This document shows positions 1 to 8,018 of a stretch of DNA of 26,682 nucleotides, one piece after another. Numbering within the stretch: position 1 is the stretch's first letter; each line of letters starts with the position of its first letter. Under the pieces are notes generated by a model, which worked only from the letters and a program-made list of their open reading frames with translations, searched no databases and had not been told where the DNA came from. This DNA comes from Synechococcus sp. CO36386bin_37 (GTDB taxonomy: Bacteria > Cyanobacteriota > Cyanobacteriia > PCC-6307 > Cyanobiaceae). Location: positions 1-26,682 of the forward strand of contig WTGE01000170.1 of the NCBI GenBank assembly GCA_011525445.1, read 5' to 3'. The translations under genes were made by a program, and so were the position numbers.

Positions 1-795
1 GTTTTGAACGACTTCAATCACTTCTCCCTCAGTGATCTGATTTGAGTTCGCGCCCATCCACAACAGATATTCGTGATTTCCTGCGGGACCAGTGATCGGT
101 GATGCAACAAGTCCTTGAGCGATCCAGCCCAAGGACCTTGCTGATTGAATTACGGATTGAATTGCATCAATGTGAGCTGCCTGATCTCTAACTACTCCTC
201 CTTTTCCTACACGCTCTCGTCCCACTTCAAATTGAGGTTTAACCAGAACAATCGCCTCACTCCCATGCAAATCCAATAGCTTTTGAATGGAAGGAAGAAC
301 AAGTTTCAAGGAAATAAACGACACATCAGCAACAGCTAGCGTAGGTCGAATGTCTTCAGGGCTGTAAAGCTCAACAGGGTTCAATCGACGCAAATTGGTG
401 CGTTCTCTTAGAACAACGCGAGCATCCGTTCGCAAGCTCCAAGCGGTCTGCCCATATCCCACATCGACGCCATAAACCCGTCGAGCACCATGTTGCAGCA
501 AGCAATCGGTGAAACCACCGGTCGAGATACCACCATCAAGACAGATGCGCCCCTCTACGGCTACGGGGAAAGCCTTGAGGGCCGCCAACAACTTCTCGCC
601 ACCTCTCGAAACAAACCGAGGAGGCTGTTCAACGACCAACTTGAGATCGAGTGCAACCATCTGGCCGGGCTTATCAAGAAGCTGCCCGTAACGATCTCTC
701 ACCTTGCCAGCACGGATCAGCTGCTGGGCTTGCTGACGAGATAACACCAGACCTAACGTCAGCATGTGGAGATCTAAGCGCTGTTTACGAGCCAT
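1..795 (-). CDS. tlyA: TlyA family rRNA (cytidine-2'-O)-methyltransferase, 3' end cut by window
   Basis: The reverse frame is open from an ATG at 795 to the window edge, giving 265 codons with no stop. The product starts MARKQRLDLHMLTLGLVLSR, an S4-type RNA-binding domain (about residues 1-60). An FtsJ-like Rossmann methyltransferase domain follows, with RFVSRGGEKLLAAL, CLDGGISTGGFTDCLLQHGA (SAM-binding loop), YGVDVGYGQ, ADVSFISL and VLVKPQFEVG. This order is diagnostic of the TlyA/hemolysin-A family, which 2'-O-methylates cytidines in rRNA. The family is usually about 270 residues long, so only a few C-terminal residues are probably missing. The gene is divergent from the small ORF at 987. 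Established knowledge gives the function; the sequence shows the domains. Confidence 0.93.
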   Translation of the reverse strand, partial: MARKQRLDLHMLTLGLVLSRQQAQQLIRAGKVRDRYGQLLDKPGQMVALDLKLVVEQPPRFVSRGGEKLLAALKAFPVAVEGRICLDGGISTGGFTDCLLQHGARRVYGVDVGYGQTAWSLRTDARVVLRERTNLRRLNPVELYSPEDIRPTLAVADVSFISLKLVLPSIQKLLDLHGSEAIVLVKPQFEVGRERVGKGGVVRDQAAHIDAIQSVIQSARSLGWIAQGLVASPITGPAGNHEYLLWMGANSNQITEGEVIEVVQN

Positions 796-986
796 TTCGT
801 CATGAAAGCAGAGTGAAACCGGAACAAAAACAGTTGTTCCACCCTGAGATCCCCAGACCTCCCCGAAGATCTTCACAAGCCGCACGCAAGTTCGTGTCAG
901 CCAACAAGCCAACCCAGATCAGAAGCGGACACCACAACGCTTTGAGAACCAAACACTGTCCCCACTCCCAGAAGGGAGCCGGTCGC
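796..986. other. Divergent spacer between tlyA and the small ORF
   Basis: These 191 bases separate two divergently read genes, so promoters for both should lie here. I could not pick a convincing -10/-35 pair. The plus-strand frame of the downstream ORF stays open back to 651, but the translation (Pro, Arg, Gln and Lys-rich) looks like non-coding drift and overlaps tlyA antisense. A perfect 10-bp palindrome lies at 865-874. Confidence 0.5.
865..874. promoter_or_regulatory. 10-bp perfect palindrome in divergent spacer
   Basis: GAAGATCTTC reads the same on both strands and sits 70 bases from the tlyA start and 112 bases from the small ORF start. It could be an operator half-site pair, but a 10-bp palindrome in a spacer of this size is expected by chance in roughly one case in five. 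Confidence 0.15.
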
Positions 987-1157
987 GTGCTCGAGCTTCT
1001 CGCTCCAGGTTCTTTTGTCATGCTGGACAATCACCCGAACGACCTTCCTCCATTTCAAGTGATCGAATGCCGTGGTGGGTTGTGCTGGGTTCGTCAACAG
1101 GCCTGGGGACAAAATGTTCAATGGGAAGTGGAGCATCGTCGCCTGACCTCTGCGTAA
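987..1157 (+). CDS. Small hypothetical protein, 56 aa
   Basis: The reading frame is open well upstream, but the part that looks like a protein begins at a GTG at 987. A purine-rich AAGGGAG lies at 972-978, about 8 bases before it, and fits a ribosome binding site. The product (MLELLAPGSFVML...) has a mixed, folded-looking composition with the core LPPFQVIECRGGLCWVRQQA and WEVEHRRL near the end. There is no membrane segment or signal peptide. From memory it resembles a short conserved picocyanobacterial family of unknown function, but I cannot name a domain. Other possible starts are GTG 813, GTG 894 and ATG 1020. It lies 65 bases upstream of purB and may share a transcript with it. Confidence 0.65.
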   Translation: MLELLAPGSFVMLDNHPNDLPPFQVIECRGGLCWVRQQAWGQNVQWEVEHRRLTSA

Positions 1158-1171
1158 AGCGTTACCCCATG

Positions 1172-1218
1172 CTCAACCCTTCAGCGCCATACATTGGTTG
1201 AGTTGTCGCCACGCGCTG
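1172..1218 (+). promoter_or_regulatory. Possible H-type pseudoknot in the purB leader
   Basis: CTCAACC (1172-1178) is perfectly complementary to GGTTGAG (1196-1202), leaving a 17-base loop. That loop contains CAGCGC (1182-1187), which is complementary to GCGCTG (1213-1218), just beyond the first stem and 4 bases before the purB TTG start. Loop-to-downstream pairing is the topology of an H-type pseudoknot. If formed, it would cover the ribosome landing site. Alternatively, the first stem alone may end the upstream small gene, although no T-run follows. No known riboswitch class was recognised. Confidence 0.3.
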
Positions 1219-1222
1219 GCCC

Positions 1223-2518
1223 TTGATAGAGAGATACACCCTGCCCGAGATGGGCCAGATCTGGACAGACCGGGCCAAATATCAAAGTTGGCTGGATGTT
1301 GAGCTTGCTGCTTGCGAAGCGAATTGCAGGCTTGGCCGTGTTCCCGAGGAGGCGATGCAAACCATCCGAGAGAAATCAGCATTCGATCCGGAACGGATCC
1401 TTGAGATCGAAGCTGAAGTTCGCCATGACGTAATTGCCTTTCTCACCAATGTGAATGAACACGTGGGGGATGCAGGTCGTTTCATCCACGTGGGAATGAC
1501 CAGCAGTGACGTCCTAGATACGGGCCTGGCACTTCAATTGAAATCCTCTGTTGCATTGTTGAGACAGGAGTTGTCCGACTTGGATGCAGCGATCAAGAAA
1601 CTCACGGTGGAACATAAATCGACCGTGATGATCGGTCGTTCCCACGCAATCCATGGTGAGCCCATCACCTTTGGCTTCAAGTTGGCAGGCTGGCTTGCCG
1701 AAACCCGTCGCAACCATGAACGCCTAGCTCGCCTTGAACGTGATGTAGCCGTCGGTCAGGTGAGCGGAGCCATGGGTACCTATGCCAACACCGACCCTGA
1801 AGTCGAACAGCTCACCTGCCAGATCCTGGGTCTGACTCCCGACACGGCCAGCACCCAGGTGATCTCCCGGGATCGCCATGCCGACTACGTGCAAACACTC
1901 GCCCTGATTGGAGCCTCTCTCGATCGCTTCGCGACTGAGATTCGCAACCTGCAACGCACCGATGTGCTCGAAGTGGAAGAAAGCTTCGCCAAGGGACAAA
2001 AGGGCAGCTCAGCCATGCCTCACAAACGCAACCCGATTCGCAGCGAACGGATCAGCGGACTCGCTCGAGTCCTCCGCAGCTATGTGGTGGCAGCCCTTGA
2101 GAACGTGGCTCTATGGCATGAACGGGATATCAGCCATAGCTCAACGGAACGCATGATGCTTCCTGATTGCTCGGTGACCTTGCATTTCATGTTGCGAGAA
2201 ATGACTGCCGTTGTCTCCGGCCTTGGGGTGTACCCCCAGAACATGCTGCGCAACATGAATGTCTATGGAGGAGTGGTCTTCAGTCAACGGGTTCTCCTCG
2301 CCCTCGTGGATGGAGGCATGAGCAGGGAGGATGCTTACCGAGTGGTGCAGCGCAATGCCCACAGCGCCTGGAATACCAATGGTGGTGACTTCCGCGCCAA
2401 CCTTGAAAAGGACCCTGATGTGAGCAGCAAACTCAGCACAGATCAACTGGCGAAATGTTTCAGCACCGAACTGCACCAAGCCAATCTGAATGTGATCTGG
2501 GACCGGCTAGGGCTTTAA
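1223..2518 (+). CDS. purB: Adenylosuccinate lyase
   Basis: The 431-residue protein belongs to the fumarase/aspartase superfamily. It cleaves SAICAR to AICAR and adenylosuccinate to AMP, each time releasing fumarate, in cytosolic purine synthesis. Visible motifs are the N-terminal MIERYTLPEMGQIW typical of PurB, TSSDVLDT near residue 93, the catalytic-His segment GRSHAIHGEP near 138, and the signature GSSAMPHKRNP near 261-271. Length matches the family. The start is a TTG. No in-frame ATG lies upstream, and the conserved N-terminus begins exactly there. The fumarate it releases is the substrate of fumC immediately downstream. The leader may be structured (1172-1218). Confidence 0.97.
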   Translation: MIERYTLPEMGQIWTDRAKYQSWLDVELAACEANCRLGRVPEEAMQTIREKSAFDPERILEIEAEVRHDVIAFLTNVNEHVGDAGRFIHVGMTSSDVLDTGLALQLKSSVALLRQELSDLDAAIKKLTVEHKSTVMIGRSHAIHGEPITFGFKLAGWLAETRRNHERLARLERDVAVGQVSGAMGTYANTDPEVEQLTCQILGLTPDTASTQVISRDRHADYVQTLALIGASLDRFATEIRNLQRTDVLEVEESFAKGQKGSSAMPHKRNPIRSERISGLARVLRSYVVAALENVALWHERDISHSSTERMMLPDCSVTLHFMLREMTAVVSGLGVYPQNMLRNMNVYGGVVFSQRVLLALVDGGMSREDAYRVVQRNAHSAWNTNGGDFRANLEKDPDVSSKLSTDQLAKCFSTELHQANLNVIWDRLGL

Positions 2519-2522
2519 GACG

Positions 2523-2624
2523 ATGTTCTGGACCCCCTACGCCGACTGGATTTACGTGGTTGTGAGCGTCGGTGGAATGGTGCTGATCATCGCGATGGTC
2601 CTTCGCCCCAACGCGAAATCATGA
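2523..2624 (+). CDS. Membrane mini-protein between purB and fumC, 33 aa
   Basis: An ATG 4 bases after the purB stop opens 33 codons ending in TGA, and the last bases overlap the fumC ATG as ATGA. The product begins MFWTPYADWIYVVVSV and has one hydrophobic stretch at about residues 10-27, followed by a basic tail RPNAKS. That is the layout of a single-pass mini-protein. It fills the entire gap between the two enzyme genes and would couple their translation. I do not recognise it, and it does not match the small photosystem or cytochrome b6f subunits I know (PetG, PetN, Psb30). No strong ribosome binding site is visible. It could instead be a non-translated spacer. Confidence 0.55.
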   Translation: MFWTPYADWIYVVVSVGGMVLIIAMVLRPNAKS

Positions 2625-4012
2625 AAGAAACAATGAGGACCGAACACGACAGCATGGGGGCTATTGATGTGCCCTCTGAAGCCCTCTGGGGAGCACAGAC
2701 CCAACGCTCTCTGCAGAACTTTGCGATCAGCGATGAACGCATCCCGGTTGACCTTATCCATGCATTAGCGCAGATCAAACAGGCTTCCGCAATCGTGAAC
2801 GCCCGGCTGGACGTGTTGGATCCGTATCGGCGCGATCTGATTGTGCAGGCTGCTGCGACCATTAGCGAGGGGCGTCACGACGATCAATTCCCTCTACGGG
2901 TTTGGCAAACCGGAAGCGGCACCCAAACGAACATGAACGTCAACGAAGTGATCAGCAACCTGGTGTCTCGGCGAGAGGGTGAACCTTTAGGCAGCCATCG
3001 GCCCGTGCACCCCAATGATCACGTCAACCGATCTCAATCCACGAACGACGCCTTCCCTGCAGCAATCCACATCGCTGCTGCTGGTGGAATCCAACGTCGA
3101 CTCCTCCCCGAACTCACAAAGCTCAGCGAAGCTTTCGGAGCCAAGCGTGATGCCTGGAAACAGATTGTCAAAATCGGTCGTACCCACCTGCAGGATGCGG
3201 TTCCACTCACCTTGGGCCAAGAGGCCTCAGCCTGGTGTGACCAGGTCAGCAGTGCAAAGACCCGAATCGAAACGTCACTGATAGAGATTTACCCACTTCC
3301 TCTCGGCGGAACCGCCGTTGGCACGGGATTGAATGCCCCTCAGGGATTTGCGGACCAAGCAGCAGAGGAACTAGCCAGCCTCACGGGCTTGCCTTTGAGC
3401 TCTGCGCCGAACAAGTTCGCCGTGATGGCGAGTCATGATGGATTGGTACATGTCATGGGCCAGCTGCGACTCCTCGCAGTGAGCTTGCTCAAAATTGCCA
3501 ACGACATCCGGTTGCTTGCCTGTGGCCCACGCGCCGGTCTAGCGGAACTTCACTTACCAGAGAATGAACCGGGCAGCTCGATCATGCCTGGCAAAGTGAA
3601 TCCAACCCAGTGCGAAGCCATGGCCATGGTTTGCACTCAGGTCATGGGCCTCGACGCCGCAACGGCAATGGCTGGGGCCGGGGGCCACCTCCAGATGAAT
3701 GTTTATAAGCCTCTCATCGGTTTCAATCTGCTTAAATCTGTCACCCTGCTTACGGATGCCTGCCGGTGCTTCCGGGTGGCCATGGTGGAGGGGATCGAAC
3801 CCAACCGCACACGAATCCAGCGGGACGTTGAGCAATCTCTAATGCTTGTAACCCCTCTTGCACCGGTGATCGGTTACGACAAAGCAAGCACTATCGCCAA
3901 ATACGCCCACGAACAGGGCATCAACCTGCGTGATGCGGCACTGGAACTGGGCTATGTCAGTGCCAAGGATTTCGACAGGATCGTCGATGCCGCGGCCATG
4001 ACCAACTCTTAA
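2621..4012 (+). CDS. fumC: Class II fumarate hydratase
   Basis: The 463-residue protein interconverts fumarate and malate without a metal cluster. Motifs are EHDSMGAIDVP and ALWGAQTQRS at the N-terminus, TGSGTQTNMN near residue 97, SQSTNDAFP near 138, GRTHLQDAVP (catalytic-His region), and the superfamily signature GSSIMPGKVNP near 318-328. Length is normal. The start at 2621 overlaps the upstream mini-ORF stop. An ATG at 2633 (MRTEHDSMG) is an equally credible start. Its neighbour purB produces fumarate, so the pairing is metabolically sensible: fumarate from purine synthesis returns to malate. Confidence 0.96.
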   Translation: MKETMRTEHDSMGAIDVPSEALWGAQTQRSLQNFAISDERIPVDLIHALAQIKQASAIVNARLDVLDPYRRDLIVQAAATISEGRHDDQFPLRVWQTGSGTQTNMNVNEVISNLVSRREGEPLGSHRPVHPNDHVNRSQSTNDAFPAAIHIAAAGGIQRRLLPELTKLSEAFGAKRDAWKQIVKIGRTHLQDAVPLTLGQEASAWCDQVSSAKTRIETSLIEIYPLPLGGTAVGTGLNAPQGFADQAAEELASLTGLPLSSAPNKFAVMASHDGLVHVMGQLRLLAVSLLKIANDIRLLACGPRAGLAELHLPENEPGSSIMPGKVNPTQCEAMAMVCTQVMGLDAATAMAGAGGHLQMNVYKPLIGFNLLKSVTLLTDACRCFRVAMVEGIEPNRTRIQRDVEQSLMLVTPLAPVIGYDKASTIAKYAHEQGINLRDAALELGYVSAKDFDRIVDAAAMTNS

Positions 4013-4013
4013 G

Positions 4014-4030
4014 CACTGCAGTCAACAGTG
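4014..4030. repeat. Small inverted repeat between convergent fumC and helicase
   Basis: CACTG at 4014-4018 pairs with CAGTG at 4026-4030 over a 7-base loop, and the perfect palindrome ACTGCAGT lies within it at 4015-4022. The 21-base gap between two convergent genes is where a bidirectional terminator could sit, but the stem is short and there is no T-run. Support is weak. Confidence 0.2.
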
Positions 4031-4033
4031 AAA

Positions 4034-6769
4034 TCACGCTGCCCGTTCAGTCGCTGGATTCAACCCACTTGAATCAGCAGCAGCATCCGAGACAGGTTGT
4101 TCCGTTTCCACCACGGGGAAACGATTGATGGCGTTCAGCGCTGAGCGCGCATTGTTGCGGAGCTGTTCGCTGATCGCTTCACAATATGGAACCTGAGCCA
4201 AGAGATCCACTGTGCGGCGCATGATCCTGACCACATCTCCCTCATCCAAAGAGGTATTGGCGATGAGGTCATTCCAGGTGGTTCCCTTGGCCCAAGCCTC
4301 AACCAATCCCATCAGCTCAGGTTCCCACCATGCAGGTACAACCACCTTGAAACGTTCCTGAACCCTCAGCAGCTCCCGACGGATACCAGACAAATCATGC
4401 ATGGCCTCTTCAGCCATAGGCGGTGAAGGAAAGCCACTCCAGAGATCCGGTCGATTCACCTCTGTACTGATGGCTTCAAACACTGCAGCCAACTCAGCTG
4501 GAGGCAACTCATCAAGATGACCGCTCATCAGCGCCAGACCCAACCAGAGTTCGTTATCACCTCGGAGTGCCGCAACAGTTCGTCCAATCTCCGTGGGTTC
4601 CAAAACATCGAGGCAGCCGAAATAGCGAAGAATCTCAATGAGAGCCAGAAACGTCTCCCAGTGACGGTTGGAACGGTGATGAAGAATTTGCTGGCGCTCA
4701 CGAATGTCAACTTCAAGGTCTTCCATCCTTCGCCGATGCTTCTTGAGCTTCTTGCGATCCCCCCAGCGATGCGCAGGATGACTCTCTAACTCAACCTCCA
4801 AAGCCTTGACCAGACGAACCTGAGACAAAACCTCTCCAGCCAAGTCGTACTGAGCTGTTGTCATGTCGTGGCGGCTAGCCATATGGGCCACTGCCATAGC
4901 CAGACCTCCACTGTTCTGGTCACCATGACGAAGCTCACCAGAACGGCTCAGGTCAGGGGCATTGACTCCATCCACCTGCAAACAACTCAGCTCTGCGTGC
5001 AAACTCACCACTGCCTGACATGGCGTCAGTAGCCATACGTTGTCGTGAGTGAGGCAAAGAAGAAGCGGGAATGTCCCAGGGCCATCGCATTTCTCAACAA
5101 TCACGGCCGGTGTGACGCCACCACGCAAGCGAGGCGACTTGAGACTCACCAACGTTCCCACACTCGAAAACTGCAGTGCAATGGTGAGTTCATGGGCCAA
5201 AGTTTCTTCAGCCTGCTGCTGAAGAATCCTGAGCAGACGCCTTTCCTCTCGCAACCGACCGCGTTGTTTTTCATAGTCCTCAAAATCTTCCCAAGGCACA
5301 TCACCGGCATTGCCTTGAAGCTGAGCCAGCTGATGCTGTAACTCATCCAGCTGTGCTTCTTCCTCCACCAAATCCAGACTGGCGAGATACCGACCGAAAC
5401 TGCGCTCCACCAGCTCTCTTGATTTGGCAAGGTCATGCCGTTGCAACAGGTTGAGCACCATGCCGTAGCTGGGGGTGAACTGACTCACCAGTGGATCGGC
5501 AGGACTCGTCGCGAGCTGCCCTGCTTCACGAACACCCTCGAAACGACTTTGGACGGTCACGACATATCCCTGTGTGTCTAAACCGCGGCGACCAGCACGA
5601 CCTGCCATTTGAAGAAATTCACTGGCCATCAAAGGCCGATGCCCGCGTTCTGTGCGTTTCGAAAGGGAGGCAATCACTGTGCTCCGTGCCGGCATGTTGA
5701 TTCCTGCTGCGAGCGTTTCAGTCGCAAACACCACCTTGACCAAGCCCTGCTGAAACAACTCCTCAATCAACTCTTTCCAAGCCGGGAGTACACCAGCGTG
5801 GTGGGATGCGATCCCACGGAGGAGAGCATCAGCATGAAGACCGTCGCGAACCGCTTCAGGATTCACATTGGCGTAGTCCTGAAGCCTCGAGCGAATGGTG
5901 TGTTGCTCAGCTTCCGTGACCAAACACTGCACTCCAAGATCTCGAACAGCCTTGTCGCAACCACGACGACTGAAAATGAAATAGATGGCGGGCAGCATTT
6001 CTCGTTGCGCCATCTGCGCCACGACAAAACTGATCGGTGGAGTTTCCGGCTGGGGCGGCCGAGGAGAGCGACCTTTGCGCTTGTGCCCCTTTGGAGCTCG
6101 CCAAACCTTGCAATTGGGGTGAAGGCCTGTACCCTCCTGGTTCAGCAGTGGATGGAGCCCCTTAGCACTGCAGAAGCTGAATTGAAGGGGTACAGGGCGG
6201 AAATCACTGATGACAAGACGTGTTGGACCATGGACCTTCTCGATCCAATCGGTGAGTTGCCCAGCATTGGCAACGGTGGCAGACAACGCCACTAGCTGCA
6301 CTGAGGGTGGGCAATGGATGATCGATTCCTCCCAGACGGTGCCCCGCTGAGAATCATTCATGTAGTGGCACTCATCGAGGACGACTGACTCCACATCAGC
6401 GAGAGGATCGTCATGCTCATCCGCTTCTGCGTAAAGCATGTTGCGGAAGATCTCAGTGGTCATCACCACGACGCGAGCCTCACGATTCACGCTCAGATCA
6501 CCCGTCATCAAGCCGACGTTTTCAGCTCCAAACTGTTCACGAAAATCGCGCAGTTTCTGATTGGACAACGCCTTGAGCGGTGTGGTGTAGAAAACCTTCT
6601 GGCCGTGGGCAATCGCACGGTGAATCGCATACTCGCCCACGAGTGTTTTTCCCGATCCCGTGGGTGCACTCACAACAACGGAATGACCTTGATTCAACGC
6701 ATCAATTGATTCCAACTGGAATCCATCCAAGGGGAATGGAAACAGCTCGGAAACATCGGGTGACGTCAT
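4034..6769 (-). CDS. Ski2-like DEAD/DEAH-box RNA helicase with DSHCT domain
   Basis: The 911-residue superfamily 2 helicase resembles yeast Ski2/Mtr4 and plant chloroplast ISE2. Motifs in order are the Walker A APTGSGKT at 35-42, TTPLKALSNQK at 62-72, the Walker B DECH box at 132-135, SAT at 163-165, FATETLAAGINMP near 348-360, and the motif VI region QMAGRAGRRG at 387-396. A charged coiled region follows in the middle. The C-terminal ~180 residues (from about 730) match the helical DSHCT domain. It probably unwinds structured RNA using ATP in the cytoplasm. The RNA target is not shown by the sequence. The gene converges on fumC and diverges from bioF with only 15 bases between start codons. 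Confidence 0.93.
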   Translation of the reverse strand: MTSPDVSELFPFPLDGFQLESIDALNQGHSVVVSAPTGSGKTLVGEYAIHRAIAHGQKVFYTTPLKALSNQKLRDFREQFGAENVGLMTGDLSVNREARVVVMTTEIFRNMLYAEADEHDDPLADVESVVLDECHYMNDSQRGTVWEESIIHCPPSVQLVALSATVANAGQLTDWIEKVHGPTRLVISDFRPVPLQFSFCSAKGLHPLLNQEGTGLHPNCKVWRAPKGHKRKGRSPRPPQPETPPISFVVAQMAQREMLPAIYFIFSRRGCDKAVRDLGVQCLVTEAEQHTIRSRLQDYANVNPEAVRDGLHADALLRGIASHHAGVLPAWKELIEELFQQGLVKVVFATETLAAGINMPARSTVIASLSKRTERGHRPLMASEFLQMAGRAGRRGLDTQGYVVTVQSRFEGVREAGQLATSPADPLVSQFTPSYGMVLNLLQRHDLAKSRELVERSFGRYLASLDLVEEEAQLDELQHQLAQLQGNAGDVPWEDFEDYEKQRGRLREERRLLRILQQQAEETLAHELTIALQFSSVGTLVSLKSPRLRGGVTPAVIVEKCDGPGTFPLLLCLTHDNVWLLTPCQAVVSLHAELSCLQVDGVNAPDLSRSGELRHGDQNSGGLAMAVAHMASRHDMTTAQYDLAGEVLSQVRLVKALEVELESHPAHRWGDRKKLKKHRRRMEDLEVDIRERQQILHHRSNRHWETFLALIEILRYFGCLDVLEPTEIGRTVAALRGDNELWLGLALMSGHLDELPPAELAAVFEAISTEVNRPDLWSGFPSPPMAEEAMHDLSGIRRELLRVQERFKVVVPAWWEPELMGLVEAWAKGTTWNDLIANTSLDEGDVVRIMRRTVDLLAQVPYCEAISEQLRNNARSALNAINRFPVVETEQPVSDAAADSSGLNPATERAA

Positions 6770-6784
6770 GGGGGGATCCTAGAG

Positions 6785-8008
6785 ATGACGGGTACAGAGA
6801 GCGGCAAACTGATCCCTATGACCAGCCCGTCTCCGGAACGCCGACGACAGCTCCGCACCTGGAAATCCGATCCGGATGGATCAGGACTGATCGCGATCAA
6901 CTCCGCTCAGGAGAATGCAACACGGCCTTATCTGGTGGATTTGGCCAGCAATGATTACCTCAATCTCATCCAGCACCCCGAGATCATCGCAGCAGCGAAG
7001 GCAGAAATGGATCGAAGCGGCGTCGGGGCAGGAGGGTCCAGGTTGGTGAGCGGCAGCCGCCCGATTCATGACCAACTGGAAACTGCACTCGCGCAATGGC
7101 TGAACCGCGACCGCGTTTTGCTTTACCCAAGTGGCTTTCAGGCCAATCTTGCTGCCGTACTTGCGCTTGCCAACCGTCACACGCCTGTTCTGGCAGACCG
7201 GCTCTGTCACCACTCTTTGCTCACGGGGGTGAAGGCCAGCGGCGCCAGGCTTCTGCGCTTTGCCCACAACGACTTACATGATCTCAACCGGAAGCTGGAG
7301 CGCTGCCATGAACAGCACCCAGACCATCAACCGCTTGTGATTACGGAAAGTCTGTTCAGCATGGAGGGCACAAGCCCAGATTTAAGCTCCATGGCAGAGC
7401 TCTGCTCAAACCATGGAGCACGACTGCTGGTCGATGAAGCCCATGCTGTTGGTGTGCTCGGACGTGAAGGGCGTGGGCTCTGTCAAGCATTACCTCATCA
7501 CGCTGTGACAATGGTCAGTGGAACCTTCGGAAAAGCTTTCGGCAGCGGTGGAGCATTTCTCGCTTGTAATGCTGAATTAGGAGAAGTCTTACTCCAGTCC
7601 AGCGGAGCCTTCCGATACACCACAGCGCTGGCACCGCCCCTCGCTGCAGCAGCTCTAGCCGCATTGACTTTGATGCAACGTCATCCTCATTGGTCAGATG
7701 AGCTTCGCGCAAGAAGTCAGCACTGGCGGTCGAGGCTCACGCAATCAGGATGGCCCTGTCCAGATGGGACAGGGCCGATTCTGCCTCTGGTGATCGGCAC
7801 CGACCAAGCTGCTCTGGAACGCCAACAGACCCTTGAAACTGCAGGGCTGCTGAGTGTGGCCATCCGTCCCCCCACTGTTCCAGAGGGGACAGCACGGCTG
7901 CGGTTGGTCGTGCGTCGGATTCTCCCGCAAAACACTTTGGATGCCTTGCTGGAAGCCCTTTCCGACAGCACCCCAATCAGGACAAATCCACAGCCGAACC
8001 AACTTTGA
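6785..8008 (+). CDS. bioF: 8-amino-7-oxononanoate synthase
   Basis: The PLP enzyme condenses pimeloyl-ACP (or -CoA) with alanine to give KAPA, the first step in building the biotin rings. The 407-residue protein shows SNDYLNL at 55-61, GSRLVSGSRPIHDQLE (84-99), DEAH at 217-220, and the PLP-lysine motif SGTFGKAFGSGG with Lys250. The alpha-oxoamine synthase assignment is clear. bioF versus the related kbl is settled by the biotin neighbours. Starts are uncertain: ATG 6785 (GGGGGAT upstream) or ATG 6821, where MTSPSPERRRQLRTW begins the more family-like N-terminus. It is the first gene of a biotin operon, and a strong hairpin lies inside it at 7752-7776. Confidence 0.94.
   Translation: MTGTESGKLIPMTSPSPERRRQLRTWKSDPDGSGLIAINSAQENATRPYLVDLASNDYLNLIQHPEIIAAAKAEMDRSGVGAGGSRLVSGSRPIHDQLETALAQWLNRDRVLLYPSGFQANLAAVLALANRHTPVLADRLCHHSLLTGVKASGARLLRFAHNDLHDLNRKLERCHEQHPDHQPLVITESLFSMEGTSPDLSSMAELCSNHGARLLVDEAHAVGVLGREGRGLCQALPHHAVTMVSGTFGKAFGSGGAFLACNAELGEVLLQSSGAFRYTTALAPPLAAAALAALTLMQRHPHWSDELRARSQHWRSRLTQSGWPCPDGTGPILPLVIGTDQAALERQQTLETAGLLSVAIRPPTVPEGTARLRLVVRRILPQNTLDALLEALSDSTPIRTNPQPNQL
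7752..7776 (+). other. Perfect 10-bp hairpin inside bioF
   Basis: GGCCCTGTCC (7752-7761) and GGACAGGGCC (7767-7776) are exact reverse complements around the 5-base loop AGATG. It falls at about codons 323-331 of bioF (translation GWPCPDGTGPI). A GC-rich stem this long in coding sequence is unusual. No T-run follows, so it is not a classical terminator. It could act as an RNA stability or processing element, or pause ribosomes, within the biotin transcript. Confidence 0.6.
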
Positions 8009-8018
8009 TGCCTGCCTA

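Noticed and set aside
651..986. N-terminal extension of the small ORF at 987
   Set aside because: The extra residues overlap tlyA antisense and look like random Pro/Arg/Gln-rich sequence; GTG 987 with its ribosome site is the better start.
5609..6295. Plus-strand ORF of 228 codons inside the helicase gene
   Set aside because: Antisense to the helicase motif region; composition is irregular and no family is recognisable.
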